39,533 nucleotides of DNA from assembly GCA_005889135.1 (NCBI GenBank), contig VBEK01000149.1:1-39533 (forward strand). Reading direction: 5' to 3'. Of the stretch, positions 1 through 7,059 are shown in pieces (within the stretch, counting starts at the first letter, position 1; each line of letters starts with the position of its first letter). This DNA is from Chloroflexota bacterium. Its GTDB lineage: Bacteria > Chloroflexota > Dormibacteria > Dormibacterales > Dormibacteraceae. The translations under genes were made by a program, and so were the position numbers. Below the pieces are notes generated by a model. It was not told the origin of the DNA, searched no databases, and saw only the letters and a program-made list of their open reading frames with translations.

Positions 1-1355
1 GTTGTGTTGTTGTTCTGCACGGGTGTCGTCACCGGGACGGACGTAAGAAGGCCAAACGTGCCGCTGCAGGTGCCGCCGGTTTGCGGGGGTGACACGTAGA
101 TGTTGTAGGCAGTCGCCCCCGGTACGTTGCTGATCGCGACCATCACGTTTTGCCCGCTGTTGTTGACGTTCTGCGGGTAGCACGTCGACGGCGCGCTCTC
201 ACGCGTGTAGGACACGCCGCCGTAGGTGTCGGTCCGGGTCGAGGTGAGGAGAAACGCCCAGTTGCCGACCGGGATGCCGCGCGGCCCGCCGACGATGCTG
301 ACTTGCGTCGAGCCGGAGCACTGCACGCCGGCGGTGTCCCAGAACTGGTTGGCGGCCCGGGTCGTGCTGCTTCCCGCCTCAGGCTCGTCGGGCGGCTTCA
401 GCTCGTTGCTGACGAAATCGCCGTTGTTGACCACCCCGGTGAGGAACTCGTACACCCCGCCGCTCAGGAACCAGCAGTGGCCCCCGCCGAGCGAGACCGC
501 CGATGCGAAGACGCCAGGTGAGACGACGACGTTGCTCGAGGGGATCCCTTGCGAACCGCTCACCGAGGGCGCGGGAAATCCCGGGTCAGGAAGGCGAAAG
601 CCGGAGCGCGTCGCCCCCGCCACGTCCGGAAAGCTGCACGGTGTGCCCGCGCCGCTGGGATAGCACGCATTGACGGCGCCTCCGATCGAGGACTGGCAGC
701 GGGAATATATGTCTCCTCCGACGCGCATGGTGCCCGCCGCGACCGAGATCGAGCCGTTGGCCACCACGTCGCCCAAAACGTTCAGGGTGCCCGTGCCGCT
801 AACCGTGATCGAGGTGCCGCCCGCCCCGCCACACCCGCTCTGCCGCAGCGCGGCCACCGTGGGGCTGAAGAGCAGGTTGTTGACGGCGCCGTTGGCGGTC
901 GCGCCAAGCGTCGGCGTCGCCCCATTGGTGAGCACGCGCGCGAACTGCAGCTGGAGCGAGCGGGTCGCGGTGACGGTGAAGCGGCTGCCCTGCGGGCCGG
1001 TGACGCGGGCGACGTCGGTCAGCACCGTGCCGTCGGAGTAGGTGCAGGTGACCGTCCATGGGCTCGCGCCGGGCGCGCCGTAGCCGCTGCACGCGGGGGC
1101 GGTGTACAGGCGCATGTTGGCGCCGAAGATCGTGGTCGCGGCCTGCTCGGCGGTGACGTAGCTGCCGGACTGCTGGTACTTGTCCGCGGCCGCCAGGGCC
1201 GAGGCATCGACGGCCGCCTGGAGGTCACGGCGAAGCGCGTAGGCGCGTGAGCCGTCGACCGCGAGGGCGACCATGCCGATGAGCACGGTCAGCATCAGGG
1301 CGATGATCACGATCGCCTGACCACGCTCTCCGGCCCGGTTCGCCCCTCTCCCCAT
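1..1355 (-). CDS. TadG-like Flp pilus-associated protein, C-terminus beyond left edge
   Basis: The frame is open from the ATG at 1355 to the window edge (about 451 residues). The N-terminus reads MGRGANRAGERGQAIVIIAL, followed by a hydrophobic stretch and then DGSRAYALRRDLQAAVDASALAAA. A single N-terminal membrane segment followed by an 'AVDASALAAA' motif is the signature of the Tad/TadG family. The remainder is Gly/Ser/Thr-rich with many Cys, as expected for an extracytoplasmic surface protein. It follows two TadE-like genes on the same strand and diverges from cpaB-tadB-tadC, which supports a role in Flp-type pili. The start codon lies inside a CCCTCTCCC...GGGAGAGGG palindromic repeat, so the repeat supplies the start region. 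The family call is strong; the exact role is inferred. Confidence 0.8.
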   Translation of the reverse strand, partial: MGRGANRAGERGQAIVIIALMLTVLIGMVALAVDGSRAYALRRDLQAAVDASALAAADKYQQSGSYVTAEQAATTIFGANMRLYTAPACSGYGAPGASPWTVTCTYSDGTVLTDVARVTGPQGSRFTVTATRSLQLQFARVLTNGATPTLGATANGAVNNLLFSPTVAALRQSGCGGAGGTSITVSGTGTLNVLGDVVANGSISVAAGTMRVGGDIYSRCQSSIGGAVNACYPSGAGTPCSFPDVAGATRSGFRLPDPGFPAPSVSGSQGIPSSNVVVSPGVFASAVSLGGGHCWFLSGGVYEFLTGVVNNGDFVSNELKPPDEPEAGSSTTRAANQFWDTAGVQCSGSTQVSIVGGPRGIPVGNWAFLLTSTRTDTYGGVSYTRESAPSTCYPQNVNNSGQNVMVAISNVPGATAYNIYVSPPQTGGTCSGTFGLLTSVPVTTPVQNNNT

Positions 1356-1380
1356 CGGGGAGAGGGGTCGGGGGTGAGGG
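1342..1380. repeat. CCCTCTCCC/GGGAGAGGG palindromic repeat, single copy
   Basis: CCCCTCTCCCC, a CAT loop region, then GGGGAGAGGGG followed by TCGGGGGTGAGGG. It is the same element as the cluster at 25313-25465. It fills the gap between the TadE and TadG genes and contains the ATG of the TadG gene (1355-1353). The hairpin may affect translation or transcript stability between the two genes; that is inference. Confidence 0.75.
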
Positions 1381-1387
1381 CGCACCG

Positions 1388-1924
1388 TCAGTACTCCGTG
1401 CGGTAGACGGCCGCCGCGGTCATGACCACGTGGTCGGCCGTCACCTGGGCCACGATCGGCGTGATGAGCACGAGGTTGAAGCGCAGCGTGACCTGGAGCT
1501 GGTCGTTGCCGGTCGCGGGGTTGACCGCGCTGCACCCTCCGGCCGCCGCCGCCGAATACTCGCCCCCGGGGGCGTTGGGGGGTGGGCTGGTCTCGGCGGC
1601 GCCGGGCGGGGCCGGCTCGGTCACATAGAGCCAGGCCGCGTTCTGCGGAGGCGTCGATGTGCTGATGGGGCCCTGCGGGCACGGCTGGGTGACCGGGACG
1701 CCCAGCATCTGCGCCGACACCGCGCTGAGCACGTCCGTGTTGGTGGGGAGCTGGTTGGAAGCCCGTGCGGCCACCCGCGCGCCCTCGCGGGCCGCGTGGT
1801 TGAGGGTGTCGTAGTAGAAGATCGCGCGCCCAATGTCGATGACGCCGAAGAGCAGGAGGAGCAGCACCGGCGACACGAGCGCGAACTCGATCAGGGCCTG
1901 GGACCGCTGTCCGTCCCGCCGCAT
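1388..1924 (-). CDS. TadE-like pseudopilin
   Basis: 178 residues. The N-terminus, MRRDGQRSQALIEFALVSPV, is followed by a Leu-rich membrane helix and DIGRAIFYYDTLNHAAREGA. 'Q-x-L-(I/V)EFA' plus 'N-A-A-R-E-G-A-R' is the standard TadE/TadE-like signature (PF07811). TadE proteins are minor pseudopilins processed by the prepilin peptidase. The ATG at 1924 was chosen because the family N-terminus begins right there; a longer in-frame extension exists but would only read through the upstream gene's sequence. It lies 8 bases downstream of a paralogous tadE-like gene. Confidence 0.85.
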   Translation of the reverse strand: MRRDGQRSQALIEFALVSPVLLLLLFGVIDIGRAIFYYDTLNHAAREGARVAARASNQLPTNTDVLSAVSAQMLGVPVTQPCPQGPISTSTPPQNAAWLYVTEPAPPGAAETSPPPNAPGGEYSAAAAGGCSAVNPATGNDQLQVTLRFNLVLITPIVAQVTADHVVMTAAAVYRTEY

Positions 1925-1932
1925 GCCTCGCT

Positions 1933-2505
1933 TCAACTTCCCTGAACCGTCATGTGCTGGTTGACCGCGACGCGGAACACGCCGAACTGCGACTGCACGA
2001 GCGGCGTGAGCGGACCGTAGGTGTAGAGGACGATCACGTTGACGTCGAGCTGCCCCATGTTGGTGGCGGGGCTCGTGTAGTCGACGCCGGCCGTGTTGTT
2101 GTAGCAGATGTAGAGCCACGGCTGGTTCGCGGTCGCCGGGTAGGCGGAGGAGGCGAACGGCGGATTGTGCCAGCCGTTGCCGTCGGTGGGGTTCGGACAG
2201 GTGGTGCTCGAGTTCTTGAGCACCGAGGCGGGCAGCCCTATCGACGCCAGCTCAGCGTCCACCGACGCTTTGATCTCAGCGTCGAAGAGGTATGGGTGCG
2301 ACTGGTTCGCCGAGTCGTACCAGACGCCATGGCGCGCGCCCTCCCGGGCAGCGTTGGAAAGCGCCTCCGAGACGTAGATCGAGCGGCCGATGTCGACCAG
2401 CCCCCCCAGGAGCAGGAGCAGCACCACAGAAGACACGGCGAACTCCACCAACGACTGCCCGCGCTGGCAGTCCCGACGGCGGGAAAGTGTCGTTTGCGGT
2501 GTCAT
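1933..2505 (-). CDS. TadE-like pseudopilin, first gene of the minus-strand cluster
   Basis: 190 residues from the ATG at 2505 (a GTG at 2523 is also possible). It has a short basic leader, then RGQSLVEFAVSSVV, a Leu/Gly membrane helix, DIGRSIYVSEALSNAAREGA, and a secreted C-terminal domain. This is the TadE pattern and is paralogous to the next gene. The gene starts back to back with cpaB (TTG at 2552), so the 46-base intergenic region must carry divergent promoters. Conserved TadE features are clear; whether this or the next gene is the functional TadE or TadF equivalent cannot be told. Confidence 0.85.
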   Translation of the reverse strand: MTPQTTLSRRRDCQRGQSLVEFAVSSVVLLLLLGGLVDIGRSIYVSEALSNAAREGARHGVWYDSANQSHPYLFDAEIKASVDAELASIGLPASVLKNSSTTCPNPTDGNGWHNPPFASSAYPATANQPWLYICYNNTAGVDYTSPATNMGQLDVNVIVLYTYGPLTPLVQSQFGVFRVAVNQHMTVQGS

Positions 2506-2536
2506 GTAAGGGGGGCTCGGCACCGGATATCTTGCC

Positions 2537-2542
2537 TATGAT
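2537..2542 (+). promoter_or_regulatory. -10 box of cpaB, leaderless spacing
   Basis: TATGAT matches the TATAAT consensus at 5 of 6 positions and lies 9 bases before the TTG start of cpaB. Transcription would begin at or next to the start codon. No clear -35 box was seen. The same arrangement recurs at other genes in this window. Confidence 0.5.
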
Positions 2543-2551
2543 TGGTCGGCC

Positions 2552-3313
2552 TTGCGGACGTTTAGCGCAATTACTTCGCGCCGGCCCTTCACCCTCCTCG
2601 GCATCCTTCTCGCCGTCCTGGTGATCGTCGCTTTCGTCCTCGTTGCGCTCAACGCCAGCGCCACCAACAGCAGTCCCCAGCAGTCGGTGGTGGTGGCCGC
2701 CAGGGACATAGAGCCGCGGGTGCCGATCACCTCCGCCGACCTGAAGACGTCGACGATCTCGGTGGCGGCGACCTTCCCCAAGGTGTACTTCACGGACGCG
2801 ACCTCGGTGACCGGGATGGTGCCGCTGGTGGCGATCAGCTCAGGCCAGCCGATCACCTCCAACGACGTCGCTAAGCCGAACCAGGCGCTGGGCGGGCAGT
2901 CCGAGTACCTCGCCATCCCCCGTGGCTACGTCGCCCTGACCATCCCCACGAGCGAGCAGCAGGGGGTGGCGGACTACATCCACCCAGGCGACTACATCGC
3001 GGTCATCGCCACCGTGTCGACCGCAGGCAAGGTCGCGTCGATGACGGTCTTCACACAGCTCCACGTCCTCAAGGTCGGCACGCAGGTCGCGGCCGGTGGC
3101 GGCACCGCGACCAGCCTGACGGTCGTAGTAACCCAGTGCCAGGCCGAGGTGATCACGTGGTTTCTCACCTACGCCTCGCTGAAATACACGCTCGAGTCCT
3201 ATCACGACTACGCACCAGGCGACCAGGCGCCCGACCCGAAGTGCCCCACCGTCGGCGACGCGAAGGGCGTCAACCTGGCGGTGATCAAAGCGGCGTTTCC
3301 CGGCCTCTTCTAG
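2552..3313 (+). CDS. cpaB: Flp pilus assembly protein CpaB (RcpC)
   Basis: 253 residues, TTG start. There is an N-terminal membrane helix at about residues 13-33, then a SAF-like domain at about residues 44-108, with 'VVVAARDIEPRVPITSADLK' typical of CpaB. A RcpC-type domain follows, including IPRGYVALTIPTSEQQGVAD and the motif 'HPGDYIAVIAT'. CpaB/RcpC sits in the periplasm or cell wall and helps assemble the Flp pilus channel. It heads an apparent operon with tadB, tadC and a MerR regulator (12-base gap to tadB). The usual neighbours tadZ and tadA are absent between it and tadB. The TTG start was chosen because no other in-frame start precedes the membrane helix. Confidence 0.87.
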   Translation: MRTFSAITSRRPFTLLGILLAVLVIVAFVLVALNASATNSSPQQSVVVAARDIEPRVPITSADLKTSTISVAATFPKVYFTDATSVTGMVPLVAISSGQPITSNDVAKPNQALGGQSEYLAIPRGYVALTIPTSEQQGVADYIHPGDYIAVIATVSTAGKVASMTVFTQLHVLKVGTQVAAGGGTATSLTVVVTQCQAEVITWFLTYASLKYTLESYHDYAPGDQAPDPKCPTVGDAKGVNLAVIKAAFPGLF

Positions 3314-3325
3314 GGGCTTCGACAA

Positions 3326-4267
3326 GTGAACCTGCCTCCGGAGACGATCGTCGCTGTGCCGATGGCGGCGGCGATTCTCGTCTTCTTCTGGGCCCTCGAC
3401 AGGGTGCGCAAGGAGCGCGTCCGGGCGACGCTCGAGCCGGAGCCCCGGGCCACGCCTCGCGAGCTCGTCGAGCGCCTGCTGAAACCGGCCGCCGAGAACC
3501 TGAGTCTGCGCCGCAAGACCCAGGGCAAGCCGACGCTCAGCGAAGACCTGGCGCAAGCTGGCCTGAACATCACCGCCCCCGAGTACCTCCTCCTCCGCAT
3601 CGGCGCGGTGGCGCTGGGCGCCTTGATCGGCCTGTTCCGGTTCGGATTCACGCTCGGCCCCGTGATCCTTGCTGCGGTCGGCTTCTTGTTGCCGCCTCTG
3701 GTCATCGCCTACCTGCAGCGGCGGCGCACGCAGCAGTTCAACGACCAGCTCGCGAGCATGCTCCAGCTGCTGTCGAACTCGCTCAAGACCGGCTACGCCA
3801 TCGACCGGGCCCTGGAGACGGTGGCGGCGAAGTCCCAGCCCCCGGTATCGACCGAGTTCGAGCGGGTGGCCACCGAGATCACGCTCGGGACGTCGGTCGA
3901 AGACGCCCTCAGCTCGCTCCTGCTCCGCATCAACAGCCCGGACCTGGAGTTCATCGTGACCGCGATCCTGCTGCACGTCCGCGTCGGCGGAAACCTGGCC
4001 GAGGTGCTAGACAACATCTCCGACACCTTGCGCGACCGGCTGCAGACCAAGCGCGACATGAGCGTCCTTACCGCGCAGTCGCGCGCGTCGGCGAGCATCA
4101 TCACGGGCCTGCCCATCCTGCTCGCGCTCGGCCTGTACTTCTTCGTCCCCGGCTATTACTCGCCGATGACGACCACGTGGGTGGGCTACGCGATGCTCGC
4201 CTTTGCGGGGTTCATGATCCTGATCGGCAACCTACTCATTCAGCGCATGACGGCGCTGGAGTCCTAG
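3326..4267 (+). CDS. tadB: Tad secretion inner-membrane protein TadB
   Basis: 313 residues, GTG start. It has an N-terminal membrane helix, a cytoplasmic segment, two helices near residues 90-130, a cytoplasmic T2SSF domain (about residues 130-255, with 'LLSNSLKTGYAIDRALETVA' and 'VGGNLAEVLDNISDTLRDR'), and two C-terminal helices. The motifs 'LxxGxSxxxALxxVA' and 'GGNLAEVLDNI' are characteristic of TadB. TadB and TadC form the inner-membrane platform that works with the TadA ATPase to polymerise Flp pilin. tadC begins 2 bases after its stop. Confidence 0.92.
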   Translation: MNLPPETIVAVPMAAAILVFFWALDRVRKERVRATLEPEPRATPRELVERLLKPAAENLSLRRKTQGKPTLSEDLAQAGLNITAPEYLLLRIGAVALGALIGLFRFGFTLGPVILAAVGFLLPPLVIAYLQRRRTQQFNDQLASMLQLLSNSLKTGYAIDRALETVAAKSQPPVSTEFERVATEITLGTSVEDALSSLLLRINSPDLEFIVTAILLHVRVGGNLAEVLDNISDTLRDRLQTKRDMSVLTAQSRASASIITGLPILLALGLYFFVPGYYSPMTTTWVGYAMLAFAGFMILIGNLLIQRMTALES

Positions 4268-4269
4268 TC

Positions 4270-5139
4270 GTGCTGCCCGTCGCATTCGCGGCAGGGGTCA
4301 TCTGCGCCGGCATCGTCGTCGCTTACTTCGTCGCCCTGGACCAGTTCCGCGCGGCGACCACCAACGGCCGCCACGTCGCCGCACCCCGGCCTTTCGTCAA
4401 GCAGCTCGAGTCGATGCTGCGTCCCGTCTCGCGCCTGCCGGCGCGGACTGCCATCCAGCTGCGCCAGAAGCTCAGCCAGGCGGGCAATCCGGGCAACCTG
4501 ACCCCGGCCGGCTTCCAGGCCGTGCGCTACAGCGTCGCGGCCCTGATGGCGATCGTCGGCCTGGCGCTGGGCGTGCTGTTCCCCTTCGGGCTTCCGGTCG
4601 TGGCCGGCGCGCCTCTCTGGGGCGCCGTCTTCGCCGGGGCGGGCTTCCTCGCCCCGGGCCTTTGGCTCGAGCAGCGGATCGGCTTTCGGCGCCGCCAGAT
4701 CCAGCGCTCGCTCGCCGAGGCGACCGACCTGCTGACGCTGGTGGTGGAGTCAGGCATGAGCCTCGACGAAGGCCTGCTGAGCATCACCGAACGTTTCCAC
4801 AACGCCCTCGGCGACGAGATCGGCAAGGTGCTGCGCGAGATCCGGCTGGGCCGGCCGCGCATGGCCGCGCTCGAGCACATGGCTGACACAGCCGGCGTGC
4901 CCGACCTCCATCATCTCGTGGAGTCGATCGTGCAGTCGGACCAGATGGGCGTGCCCATCGCCAGGCTGCTGCGCGTGCAGGCGACGGAGATGCGCCGCCG
5001 GCAGCGGCAGGGCGCCCAGGAGCGCGCGGCGCAGGCGTCCTCGCGAATGGTGTTCCCCATGGTGGGCTGCATCTTCCCGGTGCTGTGGATCGTCCTCCTC
5101 GGGCCGGCCATCATCCAGGTTTTGCACTCGCTGCGATGA
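4270..5139 (+). CDS. tadC: Tad secretion inner-membrane protein TadC
   Basis: 289 residues from a GTG two bases after the tadB stop. It has an N-terminal helix, a helical pair near residues 90-130, a T2SSF domain with 'LTLVVESGMSLDEGL' and 'QSDQMGVPIARLLRVQATEMR', and a C-terminal helix ending in 'GPAIIQVLHSLR'. This matches TadC, the second inner-membrane platform protein of Tad/Flp pili. The open frame extends far upstream but that part only shadows tadB. Its stop overlaps the start of the MerR gene (ATGA), implying translational coupling. Confidence 0.92.
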   Translation: MLPVAFAAGVICAGIVVAYFVALDQFRAATTNGRHVAAPRPFVKQLESMLRPVSRLPARTAIQLRQKLSQAGNPGNLTPAGFQAVRYSVAALMAIVGLALGVLFPFGLPVVAGAPLWGAVFAGAGFLAPGLWLEQRIGFRRRQIQRSLAEATDLLTLVVESGMSLDEGLLSITERFHNALGDEIGKVLREIRLGRPRMAALEHMADTAGVPDLHHLVESIVQSDQMGVPIARLLRVQATEMRRRQRQGAQERAAQASSRMVFPMVGCIFPVLWIVLLGPAIIQVLHSLR

Positions 5140-5483
5140 AGGTGATGAACTCGCGCAACCAACACCAGTCTTTCAGCGACCTCGACAAGCCGCTGTACAC
5201 GATCAGCGTCGCGGCCGAGATCCTGGAGACCCATCCGCGCACGCTGATGCTGTACGAGGACGCGCGCCTCATCGAGCCGCACCGCACGAGCACCAACCGC
5301 CGGCGCTACTCGCAGCGCGACATCAGCAAGGTGCAGGTCATCCAGCACCTGACGCGGGAGAAGGGCGTGACCCTCGCGGGCGTGCGGCACATCCTGAGCC
5401 TGTTCGAGGTGATGAAGAAGCACCGCGTCGAACCGCCGGGCGATCTGCGCGATGTATTCGACCGCTACGCGCAGCTGATCTAG
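5136..5483 (+). CDS. MerR-family regulator, HspR-like
   Basis: 115 residues, ATG overlapping the tadC stop as ATGA. The domain starts with 'LYTISVAAEILETHPRTLMLYE', then 'EPHRTSTNRRRYSQRDISKV' and 'EKGVTLAGVRHIL'. This is a MerR winged helix with the HspR-like 'YxISVAAE...HPxTLxxYE...GxRRYSxxDI' pattern. The C-terminal part is very short, with no obvious ligand-binding or metal-binding domain. Coupling to tad genes suggests that it regulates pilus synthesis or responds with it, but HspR-type regulators usually control chaperone genes, so the target is unknown. It lies directly before a palindromic repeat array (5502-5604) that could be its operator; that is speculation. Confidence 0.85.
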   Translation: MKVMNSRNQHQSFSDLDKPLYTISVAAEILETHPRTLMLYEDARLIEPHRTSTNRRRYSQRDISKVQVIQHLTREKGVTLAGVRHILSLFEVMKKHRVEPPGDLRDVFDRYAQLI

Positions 5484-5501
5484 CTCGGGCCTGCCTTTCC
5501 C

Positions 5502-5604
5502 CGATAGTCGCGACTAACGAGGGGCTTGGGCGGCGAAGAACCTCGATAGTCGCGACTAACGAGGGGTTTGGTCGGCGAAGAACCTCGATAGTCGCGACTA
5601 ACGA
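5502..5604 (+). repeat. Left array: three palindromic units with 42-bp period
   Basis: CGATAGTCGCGACTAACGA occurs at 5502-5520, 5544-5562 and 5586-5604, exactly 42 bases apart. Each unit has the perfect 12-bp palindrome TAGTCGCGACTA. The 23-base spacers resemble each other (GGGGyTTGGkCGGCGAAGAA, then CCT), so this is a 42-bp tandem repeat and not CRISPR. A second array in the same orientation lies at 6547-6649. Confidence 0.9.
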
Positions 5605-5670
5605 GGGGTTCGCGGCTCTTAACGGGCAGGGTTGTCCCCGAGGACGCATCCAGCGAATGTGGTGGTTGCG

Positions 5671-6552
5671 ATGTTGTCGCCGGTTCCGAAAGAGCTCAAG
5701 GCCCATCCGTTCACGGTGGCAGAGGCCCGAGACTCCGGACTGAGCTGGCTGAGCCTCCAGACGAGTGCATGGCGGCGAATGAGCCGCGGCCAGTACAGCT
5801 GGACCGGCCTGCACCACGACGTCGAGTTGACGCTCCGAGCAGTCGGCAAGCGGTTGCCTGAACGGGCAGCGTTTTCAGGCAACACCGCCGCCTGGCTACT
5901 CGGTCTCGACTTCTCGCCCTGCGAGCCGATCGAGGTCACCATCCCTCGCGACCTGCCCGCGCGAGCACGTGCGGGTGTGAGGCTGAGGCGCGCCTCGCTG
6001 CCGGACGCCGACTTCATGATCCGGCGGGGATTTCGATGCACCACTCCGTTGCGAACCGCGTGCGACCTCGGGAGCCGCGCCGACCTCGTCGAATCAACGG
6101 TGGCGCTCGACATGGCGCTCCATGCCGGCATCGTCGATTTGCGAGCCCTGACCAGCTACGTCGAAGCCAGCGCCGGCACCAAGGGAATCAAGAGACTCAG
6201 GCGGGCAGTTGGCTTCGCGGAACCACGCTCCGAGTCACCGATGGAGACGCGCCTGAGGCTGCAGTTGATCAAGGCTCGCCTGCCTCGGCCCGAAGTCCAG
6301 GTCGACCTCTACGACGACTACGGTCGTTTTCTCGCGCGAGCTGACCTCTACTACCCCGACGTCCGCCTGGTGATCGAGTTCGACGGGCAGAATCATAGGG
6401 ATCGGCTCGTGCCTGACCTGCGGCGGCAGAACGCCCTCGTAAATGCCGGCTATCACATCCTTCGTTTCACTGCGCCAGACGTCCTCACGCACTCGGCCGT
6501 TGCATCCCAGGTACGCCGGGCGCGCCTGGCGCTAATCCGCGAATCGCGATAG
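5671..6552 (+). CDS. AbiEi-like N-terminal / DUF559 (PD-(D/E)XK-like) protein
   Basis: 293 residues from the ATG at 5671; upstream TTG and GTG codons are possible but add residues outside the family. The N-terminal third (TVAEARDSGLSWLSLQTSAW, then MSRGQYSW) resembles the winged-helix AbiEi antitoxin-type domain. The C-terminal part has 'RADLYYPDVRLVIEFDGQNH' (about residues 223-242) and 'AGYHILRF', the DUF559/Vsr-like nuclease core with candidate acidic residues D225, E236 and D238 and H242. Such fused proteins are common in actinobacteria and Chloroflexota, and their function is not established. There is no AbiEii toxin partner next to it. The TAG stop lies inside the first unit of the right-hand repeat array, and the gene is bracketed by two direct-orientation arrays. 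Confidence 0.8.
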   Translation: MLSPVPKELKAHPFTVAEARDSGLSWLSLQTSAWRRMSRGQYSWTGLHHDVELTLRAVGKRLPERAAFSGNTAAWLLGLDFSPCEPIEVTIPRDLPARARAGVRLRRASLPDADFMIRRGFRCTTPLRTACDLGSRADLVESTVALDMALHAGIVDLRALTSYVEASAGTKGIKRLRRAVGFAEPRSESPMETRLRLQLIKARLPRPEVQVDLYDDYGRFLARADLYYPDVRLVIEFDGQNHRDRLVPDLRRQNALVNAGYHILRFTAPDVLTHSAVASQVRRARLALIRESR

Positions 6553-6649
6553 TCGCGACTAACGACCACTTTCGCCGACGAAACACCGCGATAGTCGCGA
6601 CTAACGAGAGCTTTGGCCGACGAAACACCGCGATAGTCGCGACTATCGA
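6547..6649 (+). repeat. Right array: three palindromic units with 42-bp period
   Basis: Units at 6547-6565, 6589-6607 and 6631-6649, again exactly 42 bases apart and in the same orientation as the left array. The third unit ends in ACTATCG and so gives a perfect 18-bp palindrome CGATAGTCGCGACTATCG. Spacers (CCACTTTCGCCGACGAAACA and a close relative, then CCG) resemble each other and more distantly the left-array spacers. The TAG at 6550-6552 is the stop codon of the preceding gene. Confidence 0.9.
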
Positions 6650-6663
6650 GGGTTTCGAACGCG

Positions 6664-7059
6664 CTAAGCGCTGGCTGCTCGCTTGCGACGTTTCGCCGCC
6701 GGCGCCCACAGGCTCTCCAGGTCGTAGTACGACCTCTCCCCGGGCAGAAACACATGCGCGAGCACGGAGTCGAAGTCGAGCAGGATCCAACCCGCGTCCT
6801 CGTATCCGTCGACCGCCAGCGGCCTGCGGTCCTTCGCCTTCGCCGCCTCCACCATCGCGTCCGCGATGGCGCGCACCTGGCGGTCGGTCTCGCCCTCGCA
6901 GATCACGAAGTAATCGGCGACGGAGGTCTGCTCGCGGACATCGAGCACGACCGGGTCCCAGGCCTTCTTCTCGGCTGCGGCGCTCTTTAGCAGGCGGGCG
7001 AGTTGCAGGGGCGTGAGTCGCCTCGTCCGTTCAGCAGCCAACCCGTCGATTATCTCCAT
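6664..7059 (-). CDS. rsfS: Ribosomal silencing factor RsfS
   Basis: 131 residues from the ATG at 7059. It contains 'AWDPVVLDVREQTSVADYFV' and 'GETDRQVRAIADAM', 'GYEDAGWILLDFDSVLAHVF' and a 'Y-x-L-E-x-LW' end, which are typical of RsfS (DUF143/Iojap). RsfS binds ribosomal protein L14 and blocks subunit joining under nutrient stress. It overlaps the 3' end of nadD by 29 bases, the usual nadD-rsfS pairing. The basic C-terminal tail (AAKRRKRAASA) is an extension beyond the core. Confidence 0.93.
   Translation of the reverse strand: MEIIDGLAAERTRRLTPLQLARLLKSAAAEKKAWDPVVLDVREQTSVADYFVICEGETDRQVRAIADAMVEAAKAKDRRPLAVDGYEDAGWILLDFDSVLAHVFLPGERSYYDLESLWAPAAKRRKRAASA

Noticed and set aside
2840-3976. 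378-codon open frame on the minus strand opposite cpaB and tadB
   Set aside because: Composition is typical of GC-rich antisense frames, and the plus strand has clear CpaB and TadB motifs.
5502-5604. CRISPR-like pattern of short repeats with constant spacers
   Set aside because: Spacers are similar to one another, only three units per array, repeat only 19 bp, and no cas gene nearby. It is a tandem 42-bp repeat.
5671-6552. Type IV toxin-antitoxin system AbiE
   Set aside because: Only the AbiEi-like N-terminal domain is present, fused to DUF559; no AbiEii nucleotidyltransferase is adjacent.
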